From: Bacteroidales bacterium
GTDB taxonomy: Bacteria > Bacteroidota > Bacteroidia > Bacteroidales > Paludibacteraceae
Length of the DNA stretch: 5,399 nucleotides
Reading direction: 5' to 3'
Assembly (NCBI GenBank): GCA_900768725.1
Contig: CAAGDU010000020.1
Coordinates: 1 to 5,399, forward strand
This document shows, in pieces, positions 1-5,399 of this stretch (within the stretch, counting starts at the first letter, position 1; every line of letters begins with the position of its first letter). Position numbers and translations under genes: made by a program. The notes beneath the pieces are model-generated. The model was not told where the DNA came from. It saw nothing but the letters and a program-made list of their open reading frames with translations, and searched no databases.

Positions 1-1
1 T

Positions 2-1522
2 CAGTTGGAGTTCAACTCTTTGCTCAAGAAGCAGACCGCATCCGAGAAAGAAAATAAACCAACAGTTTCGCCTACCAGCCGAAATAGCAAGCCTGCCGAG
101 CAGACCTTAGACCTCTTCGGCGAAAGCAACGAAAACTACGGTAACTACGAAAATAACGAAAACCACGAAAACCACGAGACCAACCTCCCCTCTACGGAGG
201 GTGCTATCGCGTCTTATCTGCTCAATCCCGAGGTGGCGTACAACCCGCATATTCCGCTTGATACCTTGCTTGCGAGACTGCAGCAAGACCCTGCTTTGTG
301 GCGGCTGTATAATGAGGTAGAACTGCCGCTGGTGTCCGTGCTGCGCGAGATGGAGCAAGCCGGCGTGCGCATAGATGTAGCCAAACTGAAAGAAGCAGAA
401 CGCCTTCTCACCCACGAGTTACAACAATTAGAGGATGAGATATACCGCTTAGTTGGTACGCCATTCAATATCAACTCCCCCAAGCAGGTCGGCGACATCC
501 TTTTCGATACCCTCCGATTGGACCCCAAAGCCAAGAAATCCGGGCGGGGTCAATATAGCACCTCGGAAGAAGTGTTGCAGAACCTGAAAGACAAGCACCC
601 TATCGTGGCGCAGATACTCGACTACCGCGAACTGAAGAAACTCATCTCAACCTATATCTCCGCCCTGCCGACCTATATCCACCCTGCGACGGGCAAGATA
701 CATACCACCTACAACCAGACCGTTACCGCCACGGGCAGACTTTCTTCCTCCAATCCCAACCTGCAAAACCTGCCTATCCGCTCGGAGCGGGGACGCTTCA
801 TCCGCGAGGCGGTTATCCCTGACGAGGGCTGCCGATTTCTCTCTGCTGACTATTCGCAGATCGAACTGCGCTTGCTCGCCCATTTCTCTCAGGACGAACA
901 CCTTTTGAACGCCTTCCGCGAGGGACAGGATATCCATAGTGCCACCGCGGCAAAGATATTTCATTGCCCCATTGAGGAAGTAACGAAAGACCAGCGTCGC
1001 CGCGCCAAGACCGCCAATTTCGGCATTATCTACGGCATCTCCGCGTTCGGTCTGGCGCAACAGTTAGACTGCCCGCGCACGGAGGCGAAGCAACTGATAG
1101 ACGACTATTTCAAAGCCTTCCCGCAAGTGCAGACCTATATTGAGATGCAGAAGGAGTTTGCCCGCCAACACGGCTATTCCGTTACGCTCTTCGGGCGCAA
1201 GCGTTACCTGCCTGACATACAGTCGCATAACGCCACCGTCCGCTCTTTCGCGGAGCGCAACGCCGTCAATGCTCCTATTCAAGGCACAGCCGCTGATATC
1301 ATCAAGATGGCGATGGTCAGTATCCACCGTCGGCTGCAAGAAGAACATTTGCATGCACAGATGATTATGCAGGTGCACGATGAGTTGAATTTCAATGTGC
1401 CGGAGCAGGAGGTGGAGCAAGTGCGTCAACAGGTGGTGAGCGAGATGGAACATGTGGTGAGCCTCAGCGTTCCCCTCGTGGCGGACTGTGGCGTGGGCAA
1501 CAACTGGCTGGAAGCACATTAG
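2..1522 (+). CDS. polA: DNA polymerase I, C-terminal part (5' end outside window); 3'-5' exonuclease domain largely absent
   Basis: DNA-templated DNA synthesis in Okazaki-fragment maturation and repair. The frame is open to the left edge, so the gene is partial; the TTG at 5 is an internal Leu in LEFNSLLKK, which matches the end of the 5'-nuclease domain. Residues below count that codon as 1. Residues 10-64 are a low-complexity linker with an N-x-E tripeptide repeat. Residues 66-91 (SYLLNPE) resemble only a small piece of the 3'-5' exonuclease domain; the exonuclease motifs DTET, NLKYD and Y-x-x-DAD are missing. From about residue 98 (LWRLYNEVELPLV) the family A polymerase domain is complete: TATGRLSS at 241-248, motif A DYSQIE with D282, O-helix R331/K335/F339/Y343, and motif C VHDE with D459 and E460. 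It therefore should polymerise but not proofread. The TAG stop follows NNWLEAH, the usual C-terminus. Identification is very secure; the domain loss is read by eye. Confidence 0.96.
   Translation, partial: QLEFNSLLKKQTASEKENKPTVSPTSRNSKPAEQTLDLFGESNENYGNYENNENHENHETNLPSTEGAIASYLLNPEVAYNPHIPLDTLLARLQQDPALWRLYNEVELPLVSVLREMEQAGVRIDVAKLKEAERLLTHELQQLEDEIYRLVGTPFNINSPKQVGDILFDTLRLDPKAKKSGRGQYSTSEEVLQNLKDKHPIVAQILDYRELKKLISTYISALPTYIHPATGKIHTTYNQTVTATGRLSSSNPNLQNLPIRSERGRFIREAVIPDEGCRFLSADYSQIELRLLAHFSQDEHLLNAFREGQDIHSATAAKIFHCPIEEVTKDQRRRAKTANFGIIYGISAFGLAQQLDCPRTEAKQLIDDYFKAFPQVQTYIEMQKEFARQHGYSVTLFGRKRYLPDIQSHNATVRSFAERNAVNAPIQGTAADIIKMAMVSIHRRLQEEHLHAQMIMQVHDELNFNVPEQEVEQVRQQVVSEMEHVVSLSVPLVADCGVGNNWLEAH
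125..178 (+). repeat. Six tandem 9-bp units in the polA linker
   Basis: Six consecutive 9-bp units begin at 125, 134, 143, 152, 161 and 170: AGCAACGAA, AACTACGGT, AACTACGAA, AATAACGAA, AACCACGAA, AACCACGAG. They are in register with the polA reading frame and encode the tripeptides SNE, NYG, NYE, NNE, NHE, NHE. Gain or loss of a unit would keep the frame and only change the length of the disordered linker between the 5'-nuclease and polymerase domains. Confidence 0.9.
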
Positions 1523-1524
1523 AA

Positions 1525-1540
1525 TATGTTGTACAACATA
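1525..1540. promoter_or_regulatory. Perfect 16-bp palindrome, candidate operator upstream of the EF-G2 gene
   Basis: TATGTTGTACAACATA is its own reverse complement. It begins 3 nt after the polA stop and ends 15 nt before the -33 element of the next gene. Its centre (1532.5) lies about 60 nt upstream of the predicted transcription start, and the arms can be read as ATGTT-N4-AACAT, the half-site spacing used by Crp/Fnr-family dimers. A regulator site is inferred; which protein binds is not shown. A transcription terminator is less likely, because the stem is AT-rich and the T-run begins 8 nt downstream. Confidence 0.55.
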
Positions 1541-1555
1541 AAATGCACTTTTTTC

Positions 1556-1586
1556 TTGCGGAAGTAAAAAAAATATCGTATCTTTG
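1556..1586 (+). promoter_or_regulatory. Bacteroidota-type promoter of the EF-G2 gene
   Basis: TTG at 1556-1558 (-33 element) and TATCTTTG at 1579-1586 (-7 element, a full match to TAnnTTTG) are separated by 20 nt, the arrangement recognised by the primary sigma factor of Bacteroidota. Transcription should start near 1591-1594, leaving a leader of about 93 nt before the ATG at 1686. The AT-rich spacer (run of A at 1566-1573) is also typical. No other match of this quality is seen in the intergenic region. Confidence 0.8.
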
Positions 1587-1616
1587 CCGCTGTTTTTAAC
1601 CGAAAAACTAACCTAC

Positions 1617-1685
1617 ACAACGTGATAAACAGGAACTGAGCAACAGGGACTGACCAACACAACGTGATAAACACAATGTAAAACT
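1617..1685 (+). repeat. 14-nt periodic tandem array in the EF-G2 mRNA leader
   Basis: Four successive 14-nt units fill 1617-1672: ACAACGTGATAAAC, AGGAACTGAGCAAC, AGGGACTGACCAAC, ACAACGTGATAAAC. A fifth, decayed 13-nt unit (ACAATGTAAAACT) reaches the start codon. The four full units share TGA at positions 7-9 and AAC at 12-14. Units 1 and 4 are identical, giving a perfect 17-nt direct repeat (ACACAACGTGATAAACA at 1615 and 1657) spaced 42 nt, exactly three units. The segment is A-rich, has no Shine-Dalgarno sequence and lies wholly in the predicted 5' UTR. Confidence 0.75.
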
Positions 1686-3842
1686 ATGGCAAAAGTGTAT
1701 CAAGCAAACGAGATCAAGAATATCGCCATGTTGGGCGGTAGCGGATCCGGAAAGACGACTCTGATGGAGTCGATGTTATTTGAGTCGGGTGTGATTAAAC
1801 GTCGCGGGTCGATAGAGACGCAATCGACGGTCTGCGACTATTTCCCCGTAGAAAAGGAGTACGGCTACTCGGTGTTCTCCACTGTCTGCAACGTGGAGTT
1901 CATGGGTAAGAAACTGAATATCATCGATTGCGCAGGTAGTGATGACTTCTGCGGCGGTACGGTAGCCGCATTGCAGATGGTGGGTTCGGCGCTGGTGGTG
2001 CTGTCCGCTAACGAGGGCGTTACCGTAGGTACGCAAAACAATTTCCGCCTTGTGGAGAATGCCCACAAACCGCTGGCATTCGTTGTGAACAAGTGCGACC
2101 ATGAATATGCCGATTTCGAGAAGGTGCTCCACGAGTTGCGCGAGACGTTCGGCAACCGCTGCACCGTGATGCAATATCCTGTGAATGCCGGCACGGGCTT
2201 CAATGCCGTTATCGACGTGCTGAAAGGCAAGATGCTCGTTTGGGGACCCGATGGCGGTGCTCCCGAGGAGAAAGAGATTCCCGCAGGGGAGCAAGCCAAG
2301 GTGGAGGAGATGCGCCAAGCCCTGCAAGAGCAGGCGGCAGAGGCAGACGAGACCTTGCTGGATAAGTTCTTGGAAGAAGGACTGAACGATGAGGAAATCA
2401 TGCAGGGCTTGAAGTCGGTCTATGCACAGGGTTCGATGTACCCCGTCATCTGCTGCAGCGCAGCCAAAGACATGGGTATTCGCCGCTTGATGGACTTCCT
2501 CAACGTGATGGCACCCGCACCTCGCCAGTTCGAATACAAGACGGTGGACGGCAAGTCGGTGCGCCCCGTGGACGACGCGCCCACCAGCCTCTATGTCTTC
2601 AAGACCTCCGTGGAGCCGCACGTGGGTGAGGTGAGTTACTTCCGCGTGATGCAGGGTGTGGTTCGCCCGGGCGACGACCTGCAGAACATGGAGCGCGGCA
2701 GCAAGGAGCGTATCTCCCAACTCTTCATGGTGGACGGCAGTATGCGTACCCCTGTGGAGGAAGTGCACGCCGGAGATATCGCCGCTACGGTCAAACTGAA
2801 AGACACGCGCACGGGCAACACGCTCAACGCCAAGGACTGCGACTACCAATACGCGCCTATCGTCTATCCGCAGCCACGTTACCGCCGCGCTATCCGTCCT
2901 GCTAACGAGGCGGACAACGAGAAACTCGCCGCACTGCTCACCCGCATGCACGAGGAAGACCCCACGTGGATTGTAGAGCAGTCGAAAGAACTGCGCCAGA
3001 CCATCGTCTGGGGACAGGGCGAGTTCCACCTCCGCACCCTCAAATGGCGTCTCGAGAACAACGACAAGATGTCGGTTGAGTTCGACGAGCCGAAGATTCC
3101 GTACCGCGAGACCATCACCAAAGCCGCTCGCGCTGACTATCGCCACAAGAAACAGTCCGGCGGCTCGGGTCAGTTCGGCGAGGTGCACTTGATCGTGGAG
3201 CCTTACGAGGAGGGCATGCCCGTGAAGGAGTCCTACAAGTTCGGCAACCAAGAGTACAAGGTGTCTGTCAAAGATACGCAGGAGATTTCGCTCGAGTGGG
3301 GCGGCAAGTTGGTGCTCATCAACTCCATCGTGGGTGGTGCTATCGACGCACGCTTCATCCCCGCCATCCTGAAAGGTGTGATGGACCGTATGGAGCAAGG
3401 TCCGCTCACGGGCTCTTACGCACGCGATGTCCGCGTCATCGTGTACGACGGCAAGATGCACCCCGTGGATTCCAACGAAATCTCCTTCCGTTTGGCAGGT
3501 CGCAATGCCTTTGCCGAGGCATTCCGCAACGCCAACCCGAAGGTGCTGGAGCCTATCTACGATGTAGAGGTGCTCGTGCCCACGGAAATCATGGGTGATG
3601 TGATGAGCGACATCAATGGCCGCCGCGGTATGGTGCTCGGCATGGAGAGCGAGAAGCAGTTCACGCGCCTCAAAGCCCTCGTGCCCCTTAAGGAGCTGTC
3701 CAACTACTCGACCACGCTCTCTTCGCTCACCGGCGGACGCGCTACCTTCACCATGGCGTTCAAGTCCTACGAACTCGTACCTGCTGATGTTCAAGACCAA
3801 CTCTTGAAGGCATACGCTGCGGCGCACGCCGACGAAGAGTAG
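1686..3842 (+). CDS. fusA2: Elongation factor G paralogue, EF-G2 type, with degenerate GTPase centre
   Basis: Ribosomal translocase of the EF-G family, cytoplasmic, 718 aa. Domains in order: G domain 1-280 with a G' insert at about 187-250, domain II about 295-395, III about 398-470, IV about 472-605, V about 615-700. The start MAKVYQANEIKNIAMLGGSG differs from housekeeping EF-G (AHIDAGKTT) and matches the second, Bacteroidota EF-G lineage. The P-loop G17-GSGS-GKT24, NKCD at 135-138 and the SA motif at 258-259 are kept. Switch I RGITI is replaced by YGYSV (59-63). DTPGH is replaced by DCAGS, so the catalytic His is Ser85. Domain IV keeps the QSGGSGQFG segment and the tip loop HPVDSNE with H592, where translocation-essential His lies in EF-G. 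It therefore probably moves mRNA-tRNA with little or no GTP hydrolysis. It has its own promoter and a terminator after the TAG stop. The family call is certain; the biochemical consequence is inferred. Confidence 0.93.
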   Translation: MAKVYQANEIKNIAMLGGSGSGKTTLMESMLFESGVIKRRGSIETQSTVCDYFPVEKEYGYSVFSTVCNVEFMGKKLNIIDCAGSDDFCGGTVAALQMVGSALVVLSANEGVTVGTQNNFRLVENAHKPLAFVVNKCDHEYADFEKVLHELRETFGNRCTVMQYPVNAGTGFNAVIDVLKGKMLVWGPDGGAPEEKEIPAGEQAKVEEMRQALQEQAAEADETLLDKFLEEGLNDEEIMQGLKSVYAQGSMYPVICCSAAKDMGIRRLMDFLNVMAPAPRQFEYKTVDGKSVRPVDDAPTSLYVFKTSVEPHVGEVSYFRVMQGVVRPGDDLQNMERGSKERISQLFMVDGSMRTPVEEVHAGDIAATVKLKDTRTGNTLNAKDCDYQYAPIVYPQPRYRRAIRPANEADNEKLAALLTRMHEEDPTWIVEQSKELRQTIVWGQGEFHLRTLKWRLENNDKMSVEFDEPKIPYRETITKAARADYRHKKQSGGSGQFGEVHLIVEPYEEGMPVKESYKFGNQEYKVSVKDTQEISLEWGGKLVLINSIVGGAIDARFIPAILKGVMDRMEQGPLTGSYARDVRVIVYDGKMHPVDSNEISFRLAGRNAFAEAFRNANPKVLEPIYDVEVLVPTEIMGDVMSDINGRRGMVLGMESEKQFTRLKALVPLKELSNYSTTLSSLTGGRATFTMAFKSYELVPADVQDQLLKAYAAAHADEE

Positions 3843-3858
3843 TTGCCTTAACAATAAG

Positions 3859-3905
3859 AAAAGAGGCTCTCTAACAAGTCAAGTTAGAAGCCTCTTTTTG
3901 TTTTT
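3859..3905. terminator. Rho-independent terminator between convergent genes, probably bidirectional
   Basis: The arms 3859-3875 and 3883-3898 form a 16-bp stem (AAAAGAGGCT plus TCTAAC against GTTAGA plus AGCCTCTTTT) with one bulged C at 3869 and a 7-nt loop, AAGTCAA. It is followed on + by TTTTTGTTTTT. It starts 16 nt after the EF-G2 stop. Read on the - strand, the same hairpin is followed by TTTTCTTATTGTT, so it can also end the transcript of the DUF486 gene, whose stop is at 3921. Confidence 0.9.
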
Positions 3906-3920
3906 GTGGATTTCATTACC

Positions 3921-4289
3921 TTATTGGAATCCGAATACGAAATAAACCGCAGCAATCAGGCACAATGCAGCAACAAAGTGGTTCCAATGTAGTTCTGTAT
4001 GAAAGGCTATCACACTGAATACCGCGAATACCAAGAGCGTGATAACCTCTTGAATGACTTTGAGTTGCACCAGATTGAACGGTCCGCCGTTTGCCTCAAA
4101 GCCCATCCTATTTGCCGGCACTTGCAAGCAATACTCGAAGAATGCGATCCCCCACGAGAAGGCTATCACGGCTATCATAGGCCATTTCTGAAACCAAGTC
4201 ATCTCGCCTAATTTGAGATGACCATACCATGCTAATATCATAAAGACATTCGAGCACACTAAAAGCAAAATAGTATAAAATCCTTGCAT
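3921..4289 (-). CDS. DUF486 / DMT-like small integral membrane protein
   Basis: A 122-aa protein with four predicted membrane helices (about residues 3-24, 37-55, 78-96 and 104-121), the usual length and topology of the DUF486 family (Pfam PF04342), distantly like small multidrug-resistance and DMT transporters. Family-like motifs are AWYGHLK at 20-26, SWGIAFFEYCLQVPANR at 45-61, GGPF at 68-71 and QLKVIQEVITL at 75-85. Function and substrate are unknown; transport is only a guess from the fold class. I chose the ATG at 4289 because homology starts there (MQGFYTILLL). An in-frame GTG at 4364 would add 25 residues encoded mostly by 9-bp repeats. The gene lies 102 nt downstream of the TtcA gene on the same strand. 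I see no clear TAnnTTTG promoter in the gap, so co-transcription is possible. It ends next to the shared terminator. Confidence 0.9.
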   Translation of the reverse strand: MQGFYTILLLVCSNVFMILAWYGHLKLGEMTWFQKWPMIAVIAFSWGIAFFEYCLQVPANRMGFEANGGPFNLVQLKVIQEVITLLVFAVFSVIAFHTELHWNHFVAALCLIAAVYFVFGFQ

Positions 4290-4330
4290 AAGTGGTTGGT
4301 GATTAGTGGTATTCTGAGTTTTCGGAGAAA

Positions 4331-4361
4331 TCTGAATAATCTGAATAATCCGAATATTCGG
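4331..4361. repeat. 9-bp tandem units ending in a 12-bp palindrome, in the gap between the TtcA and DUF486 genes
   Basis: TCTGAATAA occurs twice in tandem (4331-4339, 4340-4348) and is followed by the related TCCGAATAT (4349-4357). The last unit runs into CCGAATATTCGG (4350-4361), a perfect 12-bp palindrome. The block lies 42-72 nt upstream of the DUF486 start codon on the - strand. Whether it is a binding site or simple repeat drift is unknown. Confidence 0.6.
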
Positions 4362-4391
4362 CACATGCGCCTCTTAATTTATAATTCTTAA

Positions 4392-5165
4392 TTATTTGTT
4401 CGTCTTCCTCGGCAGATAGTTCGTCTTCACATTCTCCATCGCTCCCCATATAGAGTCGCGCACATTCGGGTTAAGCCGCTCCAACGTTGCTAGCATCTCC
4501 TTCACCTCTGCCCTTGAAGATGCTTTCTCAAAGGGGCAGAGTTTCGTCTGACGCGGATAGTCGCACAACTCCGCATAGCGATGCAAGTCCTTCTCTTCCA
4601 GAAGACAGAGCGGGCGTATCACCTGCAACGGCATCTTTTCCATCTGCAAGAGCGGTGGCATTGTTGCAAACGCACCCTGATAGATAAGATTCAGCAGTAG
4701 CGTTTCCACGATATCATCCTTATGATGACCCAGCGCTATCTTATTACATCCCAATTCTTGTGCTGTATCAAACAATACTTTGCGCCGATACCACGAGCAG
4801 AGGAAGCAGGGGTCTTTCGGTTTTCCGCTATTGCCTTCCTGCGGCATCTCGCCAATCTCCGTATCTTTCACCAACAGAGGCACCCCATACGCCTTGCAGA
4901 AATTCTCCAACGCGTGCGTATCACTGCTATACGCACGCTCGCGTACACGCACATGCAGCGCAGTTACACGAAAGCGCGGTACATACACCTGCGCCCGCTT
5001 ACCCAGCAACTCTACCAACGCAAGGCTGTCTTTCCCGCCACTAAGTCCAATCAAGATATGGTCGCCATCGGCTATCAAACCATAGTCCGCACAAGCCTTG
5101 TGAAAACGCTTTGTCAGTTTGGCTTGCAGTCGCTTTTGCTCTATTTGTTCAGTAGTAAGTTCCAT
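4392..5165 (-). CDS. ttcA: TtcA-type tRNA 2-thiocytidine synthetase (ATP-PPase, Fe-S)
   Basis: A 257-aa cytoplasmic enzyme of the TtcA/TtuA family, which adenylates C32 of some tRNAs and replaces its oxygen with sulfur, using a [4Fe-4S] cluster. Counting from the ATG at 5165, the PP-loop SGGKDS is at 42-47. The CxxC in DPCFLCSWYRRKVLF is C120 and C123, GHHKDDIVETLLLN starts at 146, RPLCLLEEKDL is at 184-194, and the third Cys in TKLCPF is C210. This is the three-Cys set expected for cluster binding (CxxC plus a distal Cys). It is shorter than E. coli TtcA (about 311 aa), mainly at the C-terminus. The start ATG gives MELTTEQIEQK; an upstream in-frame TTG at 5189 would add eight residues from within a tandem repeat and is unlikely. 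A repeat unit ends 5 nt before the ATG. It is the first gene of the - strand pair. The family is secure; the exact tRNA target is inferred. Confidence 0.93.
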   Translation of the reverse strand: MELTTEQIEQKRLQAKLTKRFHKACADYGLIADGDHILIGLSGGKDSLALVELLGKRAQVYVPRFRVTALHVRVRERAYSSDTHALENFCKAYGVPLLVKDTEIGEMPQEGNSGKPKDPCFLCSWYRRKVLFDTAQELGCNKIALGHHKDDIVETLLLNLIYQGAFATMPPLLQMEKMPLQVIRPLCLLEEKDLHRYAELCDYPRQTKLCPFEKASSRAEVKEMLATLERLNPNVRDSIWGAMENVKTNYLPRKTNK

Positions 5166-5167
5166 CT

Positions 5168-5240
5168 TTGGATAAAGGGTTAAGGACAACTATTTTGATA
5201 AAGGATGAAGGACACTAATTGGATAAAGGATGAAGGACAC
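5168..5240. repeat. Three tandem 25-26-bp units immediately upstream of ttcA
   Basis: Units start at 5168, 5194 and 5219. The core GATAAAGGATGAAGGA is identical at 5197-5212 and 5222-5237, and 14 of 16 bases match at 5171-5186 (GATAAAGGGTTAAGGA). A partial copy, AGGATGAAAGAC, follows at 5241-5252. The first unit lies directly before the ttcA ATG, so in the - strand transcript the array forms the end of the 5' leader. The whole gene-free stretch 5166-5399 (234 nt) holds this array, its inverted copy and a C-rich block; I see no gene in it. Confidence 0.85.
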
Positions 5241-5309
5241 AGGATGAAAGACTAAATAGTATTGACTCTGAAAACGCATAGACGAAGGTAATAAGTCTTT
5301 TATCTTTTA

Positions 5310-5325
5310 TCCTTCATCCTTTATC
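5310..5325. repeat. Inverted copy of the 25-bp repeat core
   Basis: TCCTTCATCCTTTATC is the exact reverse complement of the 16-nt core found at 5197-5212 and 5222-5237. In a - strand leader transcript it could pair with either copy to give a 16-bp stem, so two exclusive hairpins are possible. The flanking TCTTTTATCTTTTATCC is itself simple repeat. Confidence 0.8.
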
Positions 5326-5355
5326 TTTCGTTGCGGCTGAATGCCGAGCCCTCCT

Positions 5356-5379
5356 CCCGCCCCCTTACCCCCTCCCCCC
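5356..5379 (-). other. G-quadruplex motif on the - strand (C-rich on +)
   Basis: On + the C-runs are 5356-5358, 5360-5364, 5368-5372 and 5374-5379, separated by 1, 3 and 1 nt (G, TTA, T). The - strand therefore carries four G-runs of 6, 5, 5 and 3 with loops A, TAA and C, a textbook short-loop quadruplex motif. Next to it is a small hairpin, CCCTC-TAA-GAGGG (5377-5389). The block runs into the right edge, so the full element cannot be judged. It may be one copy of a dispersed C-rich intergenic repeat. Confidence 0.6.
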
Positions 5380-5399
5380 TCTAAGAGGGAGGCGGGGGA

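Noticed and set aside
5..7. TTG as the start codon of a 505-residue protein
   Set aside because: The frame stays open to the window edge and the sequence around it (LEF) is internal to PolA, so this is a Leu codon and the gene continues upstream.
1525..1554. Intrinsic terminator of polA (palindrome plus T-run)
   Set aside because: The stem is 6 bp and AT-rich with a 4-nt loop, and the T-run starts 8 nt after it; an operator explains the perfect symmetry better.
1776..3854. A 692-residue open frame on the - strand opposite the EF-G2 gene
   Set aside because: It is His/Leu/Val-rich with no recognisable domain, and mirrors a strongly coding + strand gene with all EF-G domains. It is a codon-bias shadow.
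4290..4364. A 25-residue N-terminal extension of the DUF486 protein from a GTG at 4364
   Set aside because: The extension is hydrophilic, encoded partly by 9-bp repeats and unlike the family, whose members begin at about the ATG at 4289.
4722..5183. 153-residue + strand frame opposite ttcA
   Set aside because: No recognisable family and fully overlapped by a gene with all TtcA motifs on the other strand.
5166..5189. TTG at 5189 as the ttcA start
   Set aside because: The eight extra residues are encoded by a tandem repeat, and the ATG at 5165 gives a typical N-terminus.
5168..5252. CRISPR array
   Set aside because: The 25-26-bp units are contiguous tandem copies with no unique spacers, and there are no cas genes.
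1..5399. A new multi-gene defence, mobile or biosynthetic system
   Set aside because: The four genes are housekeeping or widespread families without functional linkage, and no mobile-element or toxin-antitoxin signature is present. The unusual signals are within single genes or leaders.

Overview
The window looks like ordinary chromosomal DNA from a member of the Bacteroidota, probably Bacteroidales. The evidence is a promoter of the Bacteroidota type (TTG, 20 nt, TAtcTTTG) in front of the second gene, A-rich translation starts without a Shine-Dalgarno sequence, and the gene families themselves. In particular, the EF-G paralogue and the PolA C-terminus (ending NNWLEAH) resemble Bacteroidales proteins. 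There are no transposases, integrases, phage genes, CRISPR arrays, tRNAs or rRNAs.

Layout from left to right: (1) the 3' part of polA on +, entering from the left edge and ending at 1522; (2) a 163-nt intergenic region with a perfect 16-bp palindrome, a promoter and a leader built from 14-nt tandem units; (3) a complete gene on + for an EF-G paralogue (EF-G2 type, 718 aa); (4) a strong hairpin terminator between convergent genes; (5) on -, a small DUF486 membrane protein gene, and upstream of it (6) a TtcA-type tRNA 2-thiocytidine synthetase gene; (7) a gene-free right end (5166-5399) with 25-bp tandem repeats, an inverted copy of their core and a G-quadruplex motif.

The genes serve DNA replication and repair (PolA), translation (EF-G2) and tRNA modification (TtcA); the DUF486 protein has no known role. 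They do not form one pathway, and I see no new multi-gene system. Two things deserve attention. The PolA has lost nearly all of its 3'-5' exonuclease domain and carries an Asn/Glu-rich tripeptide-repeat linker in its place. The EF-G2 gene has a degenerate GTPase centre and an unusual upstream region: an operator-like palindrome about 60 nt before the predicted transcription start, then a 14-nt periodic leader. From memory, Bacteroides EF-G2 is described as a GTPase-deficient translocase induced by the Crp-like regulator Cur during carbon limitation, and this architecture would fit such control.

Short tandem repeats recur at four places with periods of 9, 14, 9 and 25 nt, one inside a gene and three just upstream of genes.
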